The notes: a model not told the origin generated them from the letters alone. 64,000 bases of DNA from Pseudidiomarina halophila (GCF_003987215.1 NZ_PIPW01000004.1:124001-188000), one strand, 5' to 3'. Shown: positions 37,401 to 48,616, counted from the first letter of the stretch. A program made the numbers and translations.

Positions 37401-40400
37401 GTGGAGATAGTACGCGGCGCCCCAGCCCTATCTGAGTTTCGAACGGAAAAATTAATGCAACGGTTACGTCAGGCGGATGTTGCCGTACAGGACGTGTATG
37501 CCGAATACATACACTTCGTTGATGTTACCGCTTCATTATCAGAGGACGAACAACAGGTCTTAAAAAAGCTGCTGACCTACGGGCCAGCATTGGCTCAACA
37601 TCTCCCTGAGGGCAAATTGCTTGCCGTGGTGCCGCGGGCAGGAACAATTTCGCCATGGTCATCAAAGGCCACTGATATTGCCCACAACTGCGGACTGGAT
37701 AAAATCCGTCGCATTGAGCGCGGTATTATTTATTACCTCGAAGGCGAACTCAACGAAGAGCAACTCGCACGTGCCAGTGCGGTACTGCATGACCGTATGA
37801 CCGAAATGGTGCTGCGCGATGTCGAGCACGCTGATCGGCTGTTTGCAGCAGCACAGCCTGAACCTTTGACTTCAGTCGATATTATGAGCGGTGGCCGGGC
37901 AGCGCTGGAGCGTGCGAACAACGACATGGGGCTGGCCCTTGCTGACGATGAAATTGATTATTTATTCGACAGTTTTACTGGGTTAGGCCGCAACCCGAAT
38001 GATATCGAGCTGTATATGTTTGCGCAGGCGAATTCTGAGCATTGCCGGCATAAAATTTTCAACGCGGACTGGACTATTGATGGCAAAGAGCAGCTGAAAT
38101 CGCTGTTCAAAATGATTAAAAACACCTATGAAGTGACGCCGGATCACGTCTTGTCTGCCTATAAAGACAATGCTGCGGTTATGGTCGGCTCTGAGGCAGG
38201 TCGGTTTTTCCCTTACCCGGCAGGCTCCCAGGCCGAGGGCGAGTACAGCTACTTCCACGAGCCAGTGCATATTTTGATGAAAGTGGAAACGCACAACCAT
38301 CCGACCGCGATTTCTCCGTTTCCGGGCGCTGCTACGGGTTCTGGTGGTGAAATTCGTGACGAAGGTGCTACCGGTCGTGGCGCCAAGCCGAAAGCAGGCT
38401 TGGTTGGCTTTAGTGTTTCTAACTTACGAATTCCAGGCTTTGAACAGCCGTGGGAAGAAGACTTTGGCAAGCCGGACCGTATCGTTACTGCACTGGAAAT
38501 TATGCTTGAAGGTCCACTCGGTGGTGCGGCATTTAACAATGAGTTCGGACGCCCGGCGTTAACCGGTTATTTCCGTACCTATGAAGAACGCGTGGAAAGC
38601 CACAATGGCGAGGAAATACGCGGCTACCATAAGCCCATCATGATTGCCGGCGGTATGGGTAACATCCGCGAGAATCATGTTGAAAAAGGCGAAATTAAAG
38701 TTGGCGCCAAGCTGGTTGTTTTAGGTGGACCGGCGATGAATATCGGGCTGGGTGGCGGCGCTGCGTCATCAATGGCCTCAGGCAGCTCCAGTGAGGATCT
38801 GGATTTCGCCTCGGTTCAGCGTGATAACCCTGAGATGGAGCGTCGCTGTCAGGAAGTCATCGATCGTTGCTGGCAGTTGGGTGAGAAAAACCCTATCGCG
38901 TTTATTCATGATGTTGGTGCCGGCGGCCTTTCCAACGCCATGCCAGAGTTGGTCAGTGATGGCGGACGTGGCGGCAAGTTCGAATTGCGCAAAGTGCCGA
39001 ACGATGAGCCAGGCATGTCGCCTTTAGCGATTTGGTGTAACGAATCACAAGAACGTTATGTGATGGCGATTGATGCCGACCGCATGGACGTATTTGAAGA
39101 TATTTGCCGCCGTGAGCGGGCACCTTTTGCGGTTATTGGTGAAGCTACAGAAGCAGAGCATCTCACTTTAACCGATAGCCATTTTGACAACACACCGATT
39201 GATTTGCCGCTAAATGTGTTGCTTGGCAAAGCGCCGAAGATGCACCGTGATGTGCAGCGCAAGCAAGCGTCGGGGCAGGCATTGCAAACCAACTCTATTG
39301 ATTTAGCTGAGGCTGCAGAACGACTGTTGCGACTGCCGGCCATCGCCGAGAAAACCTTCCTGATCACCATTGGTGACCGCAGTGTGACCGGACTCGTGGC
39401 GCGTGACCAGATGGTCGGGCCATGGCAAATCCCGGTTGCCGATGTCGCGGTAACGGCTGCGAGTTACGATAGTTATGCCGGTGAAGCCATGGCGATGGGC
39501 GAACGTACGCCTTTAGCCTTGCTGAATTATGGCGCCTCGGCGCGAATTGCTGTTGGTGAAGCACTGACCAATATTGCTGCGGCAGATATTGGTGACTTAA
39601 AGCACATTAAACTCTCAGCAAACTGGATGGCTGCAGCAGGCCATCCGGGTGAAGATGCGGGGTTATACGAAGCCGTGAAAGCCGTGGGCGAGGAACTTTG
39701 TCCGGCGCTGGGCATCACCATTCCTGTCGGTAAAGACTCCATGTCGATGAAGACCCAATGGCAGGACGCCGGCGAGACTAAAGCCGTGACGTCGCCCATG
39801 AGTCTGGTTATTACCGCCTTTGGCCGGGTGCGTGATGTACGCCGTACGGTGACCCCGCAACTGCGTACCGATAAAGGTGAGAGCAAGTTAATTTTGGTTG
39901 ATTTAGGATTGGGCAAGAGCCGTCTGGGTGGTTCGGCGCTGGCTCAGGTCTATCGTCAGCTGGGGGATGTAACGCCTGATGTTGATAGCCCGGAGCTGTT
40001 AAAAGGCTTTTTTAATGCGACCCAGCAGTTGGTTCGCGAGAAAAAATTACTGGCCTATCATGACCGTTCAGACGGTGGTCTTTTTGTTACTGTCGCGGAG
40101 ATGGCTTTTGCCGGAAATTGTGCCGTAAGTGTCGCACTTGATGAGGTGCATACAGATAATCTGGTGGCGCTTTACGGTGAAGAATTAGGTGCGGTTCTGC
40201 AGGTACGCAAGGACGATGTTGATAAAGTCGTTGCAGCTTACGCCGAAGCCGGCCTGCAAGACGCTGTTAAAGTGATCGGCGAGGTGAGCACGGGCGATCA
40301 GCTGACATTCAGCCGTAATGGTGCTGAGGTGTTAAGTGGCGCGCGCAGTCATTATCGCAAAGTATGGGCGGAGACCACCCATAAAATGCAGCGTTTGCGC

Positions 40401-41297
40401 GATAACCCGGCCTGCGCAGATGAAGAATTTGCGGCAAAACAAGTCGCAGATGATACGGGCTTATTTGCTGATCTTTCATTTGATACAAGTGAAGATGTTG
40501 CGGCGCCTTATATCAATACCGGACGCGATCCCGTGGTGGCTATCCTGCGTGAGCAAGGGGTGAATTCCCATGTCGAGATGGCCGCAGCATTCGACCGTGC
40601 CGGCTTTGCCGCAATCGATGTGCATATGAGCGATATCTTATCCGGTCGCATCAGCCTTGATAAATTTAACGGTCTGGTGGCCTGTGGTGGCTTTTCCTAC
40701 GGTGACGTACTTGGTGCCGGTGAAGGCTGGGCCAAATCGGTGTTATTTAATAGCCGCGCCCGCGACGAGTTCGCTGCTTTCTTTGAAAAGCAAAAAACCT
40801 TCGCCCTGGGAATTTGTAACGGCTGCCAGATGCTGTCGAATTTACGCGAGTTGATTCCTGGCGCAGAGGCCTGGCCACACTTTGTCACTAACCGCTCAGA
40901 GCGCTTTGAAGCTCGGGTCAGCATGGTTGAAGTGCAGGACAGTCCATCGTTGTTCTTCAATGGTATGCAAGGTTCGAAGATGCCGATTGCGGTGTCGCAT
41001 GGTGAAGGCCGGGCCGAGTTTAAAGGTAACAACCTGGCGACCGTAACCGAGCAAGGTTTGGTAGCGCTGCGCTATATCACCAATAAAGGTTCGGTGGCTA
41101 CGGATTATCCGGCTAACCCGAATGGTTCGCCTGAGGGTATTACCGGTTTAACCACACCGGATGGTCGTGTCTCGATCATGATGCCGCACCCGGAACGGGT
41201 GTTCCGTACCGTTGCAAATAGCTGGCATCCGGACGAATGGGGCGAAGACAGCCCATGGATGCGGATGTTCCGTAACGCCCGTGTTTACCTTGGCTAA
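37401..41297 (+). CDS. purL: Phosphoribosylformylglycinamidine synthase
   Basis: Fourth step of de novo purine synthesis: FGAR to FGAM with glutamine and ATP. The 1298-residue product is the large single-chain form: N-terminal domain from [20 protein letters not shown] domains ([20 protein letters not shown] in part, [27 protein letters not shown] in part, [16 protein letters not shown]), and a C-terminal glutaminase with Cys1139 in [11 protein letters not shown] and a final [10 protein letters not shown]. The start is GTG, eight bases after GGAGA, and gives the family N-terminus; a nearby ATG is out of frame. Confidence 0.98.
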   Translation: MEIVRGAPALSEFRTEKLMQRLRQADVAVQDVYAEYIHFVDVTASLSEDEQQVLKKLLTYGPALAQHLPEGKLLAVVPRAGTISPWSSKATDIAHNCGLDKIRRIERGIIYYLEGELNEEQLARASAVLHDRMTEMVLRDVEHADRLFAAAQPEPLTSVDIMSGGRAALERANNDMGLALADDEIDYLFDSFTGLGRNPNDIELYMFAQANSEHCRHKIFNADWTIDGKEQLKSLFKMIKNTYEVTPDHVLSAYKDNAAVMVGSEAGRFFPYPAGSQAEGEYSYFHEPVHILMKVETHNHPTAISPFPGAATGSGGEIRDEGATGRGAKPKAGLVGFSVSNLRIPGFEQPWEEDFGKPDRIVTALEIMLEGPLGGAAFNNEFGRPALTGYFRTYEERVESHNGEEIRGYHKPIMIAGGMGNIRENHVEKGEIKVGAKLVVLGGPAMNIGLGGGAASSMASGSSSEDLDFASVQRDNPEMERRCQEVIDRCWQLGEKNPIAFIHDVGAGGLSNAMPELVSDGGRGGKFELRKVPNDEPGMSPLAIWCNESQERYVMAIDADRMDVFEDICRRERAPFAVIGEATEAEHLTLTDSHFDNTPIDLPLNVLLGKAPKMHRDVQRKQASGQALQTNSIDLAEAAERLLRLPAIAEKTFLITIGDRSVTGLVARDQMVGPWQIPVADVAVTAASYDSYAGEAMAMGERTPLALLNYGASARIAVGEALTNIAAADIGDLKHIKLSANWMAAAGHPGEDAGLYEAVKAVGEELCPALGITIPVGKDSMSMKTQWQDAGETKAVTSPMSLVITAFGRVRDVRRTVTPQLRTDKGESKLILVDLGLGKSRLGGSALAQVYRQLGDVTPDVDSPELLKGFFNATQQLVREKKLLAYHDRSDGGLFVTVAEMAFAGNCAVSVALDEVHTDNLVALYGEELGAVLQVRKDDVDKVVAAYAEAGLQDAVKVIGEVSTGDQLTFSRNGAEVLSGARSHYRKVWAETTHKMQRLRDNPACADEEFAAKQVADDTGLFADLSFDTSEDVAAPYINTGRDPVVAILREQGVNSHVEMAAAFDRAGFAAIDVHMSDILSGRISLDKFNGLVACGGFSYGDVLGAGEGWAKSVLFNSRARDEFAAFFEKQKTFALGICNGCQMLSNLRELIPGAEAWPHFVTNRSERFEARVSMVEVQDSPSLFFNGMQGSKMPIAVSHGEGRAEFKGNNLATVTEQGLVALRYITNKGSVATDYPANPNGSPEGITGLTTPDGRVSIMMPHPERVFRTVANSWHPDEWGEDSPWMRMFRNARVYLG

Positions 41298-41320
41298 GTT
41301 AATCAGGTGAACGGGAAAAG

Positions 41321-41348
41321 AAAAACCCTCGCCAAGGCGAGGGTTTTT
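41321..41348. terminator. Bidirectional terminator between purL and the Oar-like receptor
   Basis: A perfect stem AAACCCTCGCC / GGCGAGGGTTT with a two-base loop is flanked by A residues on one side and T residues on the other, so it can act on both converging genes (purL, plus; receptor at 41394-44576, minus). Confidence 0.92.
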
Positions 41349-41393
41349 TTATTGCGCTAACACCAGTTATCTGTGTTTCGCGCAAGCTACGAC

Positions 41394-44300
41394 TTAGAAG
41401 TCGTAGCTGATACCAATGCGAATACTCCACAATGATGGGTCACCGACACGCGACTGGACGTTTTCTGGCGCGCGGAACGAATTGTACTGGTAGGCCCCAT
41501 CACTTGAGCCATCTTCGATGTACTCAACGTTACCAATGTTAACCATGCGTGGGAAGCTACGCTCATAAAGTACGCCCCAGTCATCATTAATCAGGTTCGT
41601 TAAGTTATCAATAACGAAGAATGCACTTGCCTTATGGCCATCCAGGAAGCCTGGGAATTCCTGCTCAAAGCGGAAGTCCAGCTTTTGCCACCAGTCACTG
41701 TAAAACCCGTTACGTGGTGAGATGCCCCCGGCGTATTCGGACAAGCCGGTTTCCTCTAAGTAAGCAAAAAACGCAGCTGAATCGAAGTTCGGGCCCGCGA
41801 CAAAGTCAGGGTCATCAGCGCCTGTTGGAATGTAGAACAATTGCCGGCCACCCGTGATATCGCCCGAAGGACCTGACATTACGAAGCTGTAAGGACGACC
41901 TTTGTTGGCTTGACCGAACAGGCTAAAGGTAGATTCATAGCCATCGAAAAACTCGGTGCGATATTGTGCAGTAAGAGTGAAACGATGAGGGATCTCATAG
42001 TTTGAAGTTGCCACACCAGGATCCTGGAAGTCAGCAACCGCGACGCTGGTGTAGTTTGAGTATGCTACTGAGCTGGTCATCGGATTCACGTCCTCAGCAT
42101 CAGTATAGGCATAGGCCAGAGACCAATTTAAACCCCATTCGTGTTGCTTACTCAGTGCTAAAGAAAGGCTGGTACTCTTACCTGCATCACCATCGACATT
42201 GGTCAGCATAAAGGCATCAACCGGACCGCCCTGGAAGGTGCGTGGGATGCTTGGATAGATAGGACGACCATCTGGGCCTGTCGCAATCGGACCATAACCG
42301 CCGGTAGGCGTTCTGCGTAAATCGCTGATAATTGCCGCATCATTCTTCTCGGAATGCAGTAAGTCGGCGATAAGCACATAACCGCTATCGAAGGTGTATG
42401 TCGCACCTAAGGCGTACTTCCATTCGTTAGGCAGCTCAAAATCCGGATCCAGAACGTTAATTGGACCACCACCGTCGGCGGCAGCAACCTCATCTACCAT
42501 CTCTTGCGGTATATCGTAAAGCGGACGGCCTGAACCATTGTGTGGAATGTCGAACAATGACTCACCCGCGCTGTTACGCCAGAAGACCTCGTATAACTTG
42601 GTGCCATTGTTCGAGTAGTTATTAGACAACCAGACGTTTGGGTTACCGCCAGAATAAAGGCCGATGCCACCGCGTACCTCAAGATTGTCGTCAACCACCC
42701 AGTTCACGCCGACTCGCGGTTGTAACAGACCTTCACCATCAAAGGTACTATCATTACGGAATCCGTAGGTATCGGCAAAATCTGCATTGAATGCTGGTGC
42801 GTCATCCGTGGTGTACCAGTCGTAACGCAGACCAAACGTTAAGGTTAGGTCGTAATCGATGAAGTAGTACTCATCTTGTAGGTAGGCAGTATTGATTGCG
42901 TAGGCAAATTCCCCGGCGCCATCAATCGGATTATTGGTTCCCGCCGCATTTTCGTAGGTGATTGAGTAGGGTACAGCATTCTCAAAATCATCGATGGAAC
43001 GGAAGATAAACTCGCCTTCAGTCTCTTGCACGAACAAGTTGTAGACATCGTAGCGTTCTTTTTCGACACCAAATGACAAGGTATGGTCGTCAATTAAGTA
43101 GGTACCGGCAAGTTTAACGAAACTGGTGTCGTACTTAAGTTTGTTGGAATGACGTGAGTCATCCGCACCAAGGTAAACTGTTGGTACGTCGTTGTTGCCT
43201 GACGGACCTAATTCTAACTGGATTTCACCTACTTCAGTACCGCCTAGTGGCAGCACGCGGGCGTCGAGTTCAGAGTAACCCACACGAACTTCCGTTGAGA
43301 AGTTGTAGGTCCAGTCAGAATAAAGGTGCGCTACATAACTGGTAAATTCTGAGCCGCGCTGGTAGTAGTGATTGGAAAACTCAAGTTCAGTTGAGTCGCC
43401 ATCAGACTGCGCAATTGAATAACCATCGTTGTAGTTATAGGTAAATGCGGCACGGTGCGATTCGTTGATGTACCAGTCGAGTTTCACAAGAAGTTTTTCG
43501 TCTTCAACCGGCAAGCTGGCGGGGAAACCACCTGGTTCGAAGCCGTATACATCCCGCGCAATTGCAGCAATACGCTCGACGTCAGCCTGGCTCACGCCCT
43601 CAATGATGGTTGCTGCATTGGTGCCTTCGGGACCGCGGTCAAAGGTATCAGCACCTTCAAGTTTTTCGTATGCAGCAAACCAGAACAGTTTGTCCTGCAC
43701 AATTGCGCCACCGGCGTTAATGCCGTAGCGCTTTTCAGTAAAGTCGCCGATATTGATGTCGTCGCCTTCAAGGGTGTCACCTTGCATAGAGTCATTGGTG
43801 TAATCGAAGAAAAGGCTACCAAACAACTCGTTTTCACCGGATTTAGTTACCGCGTTAATGTTACAGGCGGTGAAACCACCGTACTGCACATCAAAAGGTG
43901 CAAGTTCCACAGCAACCTGCTCAATGGCATCGTATGAGAAAGGCATACGCTCAGTCGGGTAACCACTGGAGTTTAAACCGAAGTTATCGTTAGTACGCAC
44001 ACCATCGACAGTCAAACTGTTAAAGCGAGGGTTGGCACCAGCACACTGAATGCCGCGGGAGAAACTTTCGTCGATGTATACCCGCGGATCGATACGCAGC
44101 ACGTCTTTGATGTCGCGGTTTACAGTCGGAGCATCCTGCAGATCACGCAGACCGAAGGTGGCGCCGGGGCTGTTAGAGCCTGATGTCATGTTCAGAACCC
44201 GACCAGTAACTTCGATCCGCTCTACCGATTGTTGCTCAACGAAAATGTTAAGGTTTTCGGTTTCGCCAAGGGTCAGGAAAATATCTTCAAGACGTTCAAC

Positions 44301-44576
44301 GTTGCCCTGATTGTCAGTGACCTCAAGAGTATATGGACCGCCAACCGCTAAACCGCGGGCGGAAAACAAGCCGTTGGCATTGGACGTCAATGTACTTGAA
44401 GTGCCGGTGCGTTCATCAGTAAGGACAATTGAAGCGTTGCTTATGGCTTCGCCAGTCTGCTCGCTGACGACGACACCACGCACGCTGGACGAGGTTTCTT
44501 GCGCAGTTGCTGTTGCGGACAAGCCAATAGCTAAAGCTATCGCAGCAGCCATACGGCTAGGTTTATTTTTCAGCAT
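41394..44576 (-). CDS. Oar-like TonB-dependent receptor with carboxypeptidase-regulatory domain (copy 1)
   Basis: Outer-membrane protein of 1060 residues. Signal peptide to about residue 25 (ATATAQE), a CarboxypepD-regulatory-like beta-sandwich (about 30-115: SVRGVVVSEQTGEAISNASI in part), a plug-like domain (VERIEVTGR, NPRFNSLTVDGVRTNDNFGLNSSGYPT in part, INAVTKSGENE) and a large barrel ending IRIGISYDF. This is the OmpA-related/Oar family of TonB receptors. AGGAAA lies about nine bases before the ATG. Paralogous to the receptor at 45278-48529, with tadA between them. A weak Pho-like pair lies upstream. Substrate unknown. Confidence 0.88.
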   Translation of the reverse strand: MLKNKPSRMAAAIALAIGLSATATAQETSSSVRGVVVSEQTGEAISNASIVLTDERTGTSSTLTSNANGLFSARGLAVGGPYTLEVTDNQGNVERLEDIFLTLGETENLNIFVEQQSVERIEVTGRVLNMTSGSNSPGATFGLRDLQDAPTVNRDIKDVLRIDPRVYIDESFSRGIQCAGANPRFNSLTVDGVRTNDNFGLNSSGYPTERMPFSYDAIEQVAVELAPFDVQYGGFTACNINAVTKSGENELFGSLFFDYTNDSMQGDTLEGDDINIGDFTEKRYGINAGGAIVQDKLFWFAAYEKLEGADTFDRGPEGTNAATIIEGVSQADVERIAAIARDVYGFEPGGFPASLPVEDEKLLVKLDWYINESHRAAFTYNYNDGYSIAQSDGDSTELEFSNHYYQRGSEFTSYVAHLYSDWTYNFSTEVRVGYSELDARVLPLGGTEVGEIQLELGPSGNNDVPTVYLGADDSRHSNKLKYDTSFVKLAGTYLIDDHTLSFGVEKERYDVYNLFVQETEGEFIFRSIDDFENAVPYSITYENAAGTNNPIDGAGEFAYAINTAYLQDEYYFIDYDLTLTFGLRYDWYTTDDAPAFNADFADTYGFRNDSTFDGEGLLQPRVGVNWVVDDNLEVRGGIGLYSGGNPNVWLSNNYSNNGTKLYEVFWRNSAGESLFDIPHNGSGRPLYDIPQEMVDEVAAADGGGPINVLDPDFELPNEWKYALGATYTFDSGYVLIADLLHSEKNDAAIISDLRRTPTGGYGPIATGPDGRPIYPSIPRTFQGGPVDAFMLTNVDGDAGKSTSLSLALSKQHEWGLNWSLAYAYTDAEDVNPMTSSVAYSNYTSVAVADFQDPGVATSNYEIPHRFTLTAQYRTEFFDGYESTFSLFGQANKGRPYSFVMSGPSGDITGGRQLFYIPTGADDPDFVAGPNFDSAAFFAYLEETGLSEYAGGISPRNGFYSDWWQKLDFRFEQEFPGFLDGHKASAFFVIDNLTNLINDDWGVLYERSFPRMVNIGNVEYIEDGSSDGAYQYNSFRAPENVQSRVGDPSLWSIRIGISYDF

Positions 44577-44629
44577 GATGTTGCTTTCCTGGGTTATGGG
44601 TGGAACAGTTGGTCATTATTATGTCGAGC

Positions 44630-44663
44630 AGCTTAGTAAGCTTGTGTGACATTTTGATGAAAT
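44630..44663 (-). promoter_or_regulatory. Weak Pho-like box upstream of Oar-like receptor 1
   Basis: On the minus strand, ATTTCAT and ATGTCAC start 11 bp apart (44663-44657 and 44652-44646), each matching the CTGTCAT half-site at five of seven positions. Ten bp further is TAAGCT, which matches a -10 at only three of six. The geometry fits the other Pho promoters in the window but the -10 is poor, so this is tentative. Confidence 0.4.
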
Positions 44664-44707
44664 AGTAGTCAAAAAATAACCAATTCACACCATTTTTTCC
44701 GATCTTG

Positions 44708-45169
44708 CTATTTCGCTAAATTTTTCCGTCGCTTACGAAAAAAATCCTGCAAAATCGAAGCAGATTCCTGCTCCAGAACACCACCGATCACTGCAACTTT
44801 ATGATTCATCGAGATGTGATTGAGTACTTCAATTGCGGTTCCTGCGGCGCCGGTTCTCGGATCATGTGCACCGTAGACCAGGGTTTTAATGCGCGCGTGT
44901 GTAATGAGTCCAGCGCACATAGCACAAGGCTCAAGTGAGACATAAAGCGTGGTACCGACCAGGCGGTAATTATTTAAGTAGTGGCCGGCGGCGCGGATGG
45001 CCTGAGCCTCGGCGTGCGCTGAAGGGTCGTGCCGACGAATGACTTCATTGAAACCTTCACCGATGATCTCGTTATCGAGGACCACCACCGCGCCGACCGG
45101 CACTTCACCGAATTGCTCGGCTTGTTGTGCGAGTTCAAGGGCGCGTCGCATAAAGCGTTCGTGTTCCAT
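44708..45169 (-). CDS. tadA: tRNA-specific adenosine deaminase
   Basis: Deaminates A34 to inosine in tRNA-Arg(ACG). The 153-residue product has the zinc deaminase site H52-A-E54 (SAHAEAQAIRAAG) and P81-C-x-x-C85 (LEPCAMCAGLI), with EVPVGAVVV near the N-terminus and DFFRKRR at the C-terminus. It lies between two Oar-like receptor genes on the same strand; a terminator ends 35 bp before its start, leaving little room for a promoter, though TAGAAT directly after the T-run could be a -10. Confidence 0.97.
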   Translation of the reverse strand: MEHERFMRRALELAQQAEQFGEVPVGAVVVLDNEIIGEGFNEVIRRHDPSAHAEAQAIRAAGHYLNNYRLVGTTLYVSLEPCAMCAGLITHARIKTLVYGAHDPRTGAAGTAIEVLNHISMNHKVAVIGGVLEQESASILQDFFRKRRKNLAK

Positions 45170-45204
45170 TCGCGATCTCGTTGGCAGACAATGGTGCGCA
45201 TTCT

Positions 45205-45237
45205 AAAAAAAAGCCCCCGCAAATGCGAGGGCTTTTT
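45205..45237 (-). terminator. Terminator after Oar-like receptor 2
   Basis: On the minus strand, AAAAAGCCCTCGC pairs with GCGGGGGCTTTTT across an ATTT loop, with one U-G pair, and ends in eight T residues. It follows the receptor stop by 40 bp and precedes tadA closely. Confidence 0.88.
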
Positions 45238-45277
45238 GTACATTACCTGTACTTTTTACAGCTAACCTAAGGTTAGC

Positions 45278-48200
45278 TTAGAAACGGTAACGGATACCGA
45301 TCTTCGCTTGCCAGGTAGAACGCTCTGGCAGGTAACGCGTTGGTGCCTGAGTCACGAGATCAAATGCACGGCTGTTATAAGGAACGCCGTAGACGTATTG
45401 ACCGTCATCATTGATATAAGCACTTACGAGCTCGCGAACGTTATCACCATAAGGTAGTACGTGCTTCTGACCTGCATCTTTATCAAAGATAGCAACGAGG
45501 TTACGTACGTTGATGTACAGCTCACCTTTATGGCCTTCAACAAAACCTGGTAACTCCTGAGTAAATTTGAAATCCAGGTTAGTTGTCCAAGGACCACGTT
45601 CGGTGTTGCGTGGTACATAGCCGCCTTCGTAACCAGTTAACCCGGCACGTTGCAGGTAGTCCATGAATTGCTCGTAACTAAAGTTGTTTTCATAAGCGAC
45701 TGCTGGATCGTTTGGTCCAGTTGGGATATACGGCAGATACACTGACGATTGACCTAAGGTACCAAATGGTTGGTTACCAAAGCTTACGTCGCCGTAGCTG
45801 TCATACACGTAGCCCCATGGACGACCAGAGTAACGCTCCCAGAACAGACCGAAGGTTGACTCGTAGCCACCAACGAATTCTGTTTTGTAGGTTAAGTCAG
45901 CCATCACGCGGTGCTCGACCTGGTAAGAAGCCGTACCTGGACGGACGTTCTGACGGTCAATGGCAACCGGGAAGCGGTAGTTCGAGATAGCTGTACTTGA
46001 GCTTCCCGCTACAGCTTCTTCAATATCCTGGTTGGTGTAGCTGGCACGCAGGCTGAAACCGTTATCCCATGCTTTACCTAAGGTAGTAGTAAAGATCTGG
46101 CTCTTACCACCGTCACCATTAGTTAATAACAGGTCATAACGCTGTACGTTACCGTGATCGCCAACACTTGTTGGAGTGTGATCATCAAGTGGATCGTCCA
46201 CTACGTAGATGATACGACCGCCATCGACAGTGCGACGAACATTGCCTTCCTCGTCAAGCAGAGGTACGCGGGTTAAGTCTTTCCATTGCACGTCGTCTTT
46301 ACGACGGGTGTAGATGTACTCAACGCTCGCGAACCAGTCATCGCCTAACGCTGGAATGCTGAAGTTGTTGAAGTCAACACCTAAGCTGCCACGCCAATCT
46401 GAAGGTAAGTCAAAGTCAGGGTCAATTGCATTGACGTAACCGTCAGCAATCAAACCGTCTTTAACTGCCTGAGGTACTTGTGTCGGATCTACGTTGTCGA
46501 AGAATACAGACCATGGCACGTCAGACAAGAAACGGTCGAATTGTGAGAATGTCAGACCATTGTTCGTGTACGAGTTCGATACCCACACATTTGGACGGCC
46601 ACCTGCGTAGCGGCCGAAACCACCACGTACGCGGATATCGTCAGTGATCTGGTATTTAAAACCAACACGCGGTAAGAAGAGGTCTTTGCCGTTAAGGTTT
46701 TCAGTATTTGCAAAACCGTAACGTGCTGCGAATTTCTCGTTATAAACTGGCTTGTCTTCAGCATGCATGCGCTCATAGCGCAGACCGAACATCAACTCTA
46801 AGTCCCAAGTTGGCTGCCAGGTATCCTGGATATAAACCGCTTGGGTGCCCTGAGTAAAGTTCGCCGCTGCATCATTGATGTCGCCGGTTAAGCTACCTGA
46901 GTAGTAGAACGCACCTGCTTCACGATTAGCAAAGTCTTCGATGCTATCAAATTCCCATGAACCTAAAGCGTTTTGTACGAACAGGTTATAGATATCAGTT
47001 TCTGAGAATGCATAACCAAAACCGATAGCATGGTCACCTAACAGGTATTCACCGTTGGCCTGGAATTCCAAAGTGGAGTTCTCGCCTTCGTTGGCGTGGC
47101 GTGAATAGTCAGGACCAAATTCAATGGCGTTACGACCACCAACTTCTACGGTCACCATGCCAAGAGTACGCCCGGCAAGTGGATCCTGGATAGCTGTAAC
47201 ATCTTTGTACGACAACTTAACGTCGCTGGAGAAGTTTGAGTTCCAGTTTGAGTAGACCTGCAACGCATAAGCGTCAAGGATTTGTTCGTTGTTGTACCAG
47301 CTTGAAGAAAGCGTAAGAGTACCGTCACCGCCGTATTGGTTACGGATCGAGTTACCATCAGTGCGCTGGTAAGTAAAAGCTGCACGGTGCTCGTTACTGA
47401 CGTTCCAGTCAAGTTTCACCAACAACTTGTTGTCTTCTTCTTCAGCAGGAATGTCCCAGCCGCCAATTTGCGCGTCGGTTAAACCGTAAACGTCGCGAGC
47501 GATGGTTAATACCTGGTTCAGTTCTTCAGTGGTGATGTTGGCAATGTTCGCAGCATCTGAGCCAATTGGACCACGGTAAGGTGCGTTGGTCTCGTTCTGG
47601 GTTTCATAGTTCACATAGAAGAACAATTTGTCTTTAATGACCGGTCCGCCAAGGCTGATACCAAAAGTTTTCTCTTCGTAGTCAACGTTCGGTGGCAGTG
47701 CATCTTCATCATATTTAGATGCTTCAGCGTCGCCTGCAAGGCTGTCGCTGGTGTATTGATAAAACAACGAGCCTTTGAGTTCGTTAGTACCAGATTTTGT
47801 TACTGCGTTAACTTTCGCACCGGTAAAGTTGGTGTCTTTCGCGTTGAAAGGCACAACATCAACAGTGATCTGTTCAATAGCGTCGATAGAAATAGGTGAA
47901 CCCTGAGTCGGGTAACCATTAGAGTTCAGGCCGAAATCGTCATTTTGCGCGATGCCATCAACAGTAATTGAGTTGTAGCGTGGGTTGTTACCAGCAACAA
48001 CTAACTGGTCACCGTCGCCTAGCTGTGTTGCCAGTGGATTCAGACGAACAATTTCTTTCAGGTCGCGGCTGTAAGTTGGTAATGCTTCAATCTGCTCTTC
48101 GCCGAATGAGCTGCTCGAACCATTGTTTAGTTGTGCGTAGTTGATCGCCTGGCCGGTTACGGTGATACGCTCAACATCATTTGCTTCAAGCTGCGCATTT

Positions 48201-48529
48201 AAACGGAAGGTTTCGCCAAGCTTCAGGAATACTTCTGAGTATTGTGCATCCTGGTATACGTCCGAGTCTAAGGTGATGCGGTAAGGACCGCCAACACGAA
48301 GACCGCTCGCAATAAAAGTACCTGTGTCATCGGTAGTGACTTCAGTGGTTGAACCTGAAGGTATATGCTCAATAACAACTTTAGTACTGGCAGCTCCATT
48401 ACCTTGTGGACCTAAGATTTCACCTCGTAATGACGCTGAGGTATCTTGTGCCACTGCAGTTGCTGAGGCCAAGCCTAAGGCAACTGCGATTGCACTTGCG
48501 GTGCGGGAAAATCGCATAGATGTTGTCAT
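45278..48529 (-). CDS. Oar-like TonB-dependent receptor with carboxypeptidase-regulatory domain (copy 2), Pho-type promoter
   Basis: Outer-membrane protein of 1083 residues from the ATG at 48529. Signal peptide (SATAVAQD), CarboxypepD-regulatory domain (SLRGEILGPQGNGAASTKVV in part), plug-like region (VERITVTGQ, NPRYNSITVDGIAQNDDFGLNSNGYPT in part, VNAVTKSGTNE) and a barrel ending KIGIRYRF. AACCCAGGAAA lies nine bases before this ATG, the same leader as in copy 1, which decides the start over an in-frame codon 78 bp upstream. A well-formed Pho-type promoter lies at 48617-48650. Substrate unknown. Confidence 0.88.
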   Translation of the reverse strand: MTTSMRFSRTASAIAVALGLASATAVAQDTSASLRGEILGPQGNGAASTKVVIEHIPSGSTTEVTTDDTGTFIASGLRVGGPYRITLDSDVYQDAQYSEVFLKLGETFRLNAQLEANDVERITVTGQAINYAQLNNGSSSSFGEEQIEALPTYSRDLKEIVRLNPLATQLGDGDQLVVAGNNPRYNSITVDGIAQNDDFGLNSNGYPTQGSPISIDAIEQITVDVVPFNAKDTNFTGAKVNAVTKSGTNELKGSLFYQYTSDSLAGDAEASKYDEDALPPNVDYEEKTFGISLGGPVIKDKLFFYVNYETQNETNAPYRGPIGSDAANIANITTEELNQVLTIARDVYGLTDAQIGGWDIPAEEEDNKLLVKLDWNVSNEHRAAFTYQRTDGNSIRNQYGGDGTLTLSSSWYNNEQILDAYALQVYSNWNSNFSSDVKLSYKDVTAIQDPLAGRTLGMVTVEVGGRNAIEFGPDYSRHANEGENSTLEFQANGEYLLGDHAIGFGYAFSETDIYNLFVQNALGSWEFDSIEDFANREAGAFYYSGSLTGDINDAAANFTQGTQAVYIQDTWQPTWDLELMFGLRYERMHAEDKPVYNEKFAARYGFANTENLNGKDLFLPRVGFKYQITDDIRVRGGFGRYAGGRPNVWVSNSYTNNGLTFSQFDRFLSDVPWSVFFDNVDPTQVPQAVKDGLIADGYVNAIDPDFDLPSDWRGSLGVDFNNFSIPALGDDWFASVEYIYTRRKDDVQWKDLTRVPLLDEEGNVRRTVDGGRIIYVVDDPLDDHTPTSVGDHGNVQRYDLLLTNGDGGKSQIFTTTLGKAWDNGFSLRASYTNQDIEEAVAGSSSTAISNYRFPVAIDRQNVRPGTASYQVEHRVMADLTYKTEFVGGYESTFGLFWERYSGRPWGYVYDSYGDVSFGNQPFGTLGQSSVYLPYIPTGPNDPAVAYENNFSYEQFMDYLQRAGLTGYEGGYVPRNTERGPWTTNLDFKFTQELPGFVEGHKGELYINVRNLVAIFDKDAGQKHVLPYGDNVRELVSAYINDDGQYVYGVPYNSRAFDLVTQAPTRYLPERSTWQAKIGIRYRF

Positions 48530-48616
48530 CTTTCTAAATTTCCTGGGTTGTGGTTTGAAAAAATTTTTGAAAGGCAATACTGCTTGATGTTGAGCCTTGT
48601 ATTTCATGTCGACGCT

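Noticed and set aside
43455-43937. A 160-codon plus-strand frame inside Oar-like receptor 1
   Set aside because: It is antisense to a well-supported receptor barrel and plug and has no recognisable domain.
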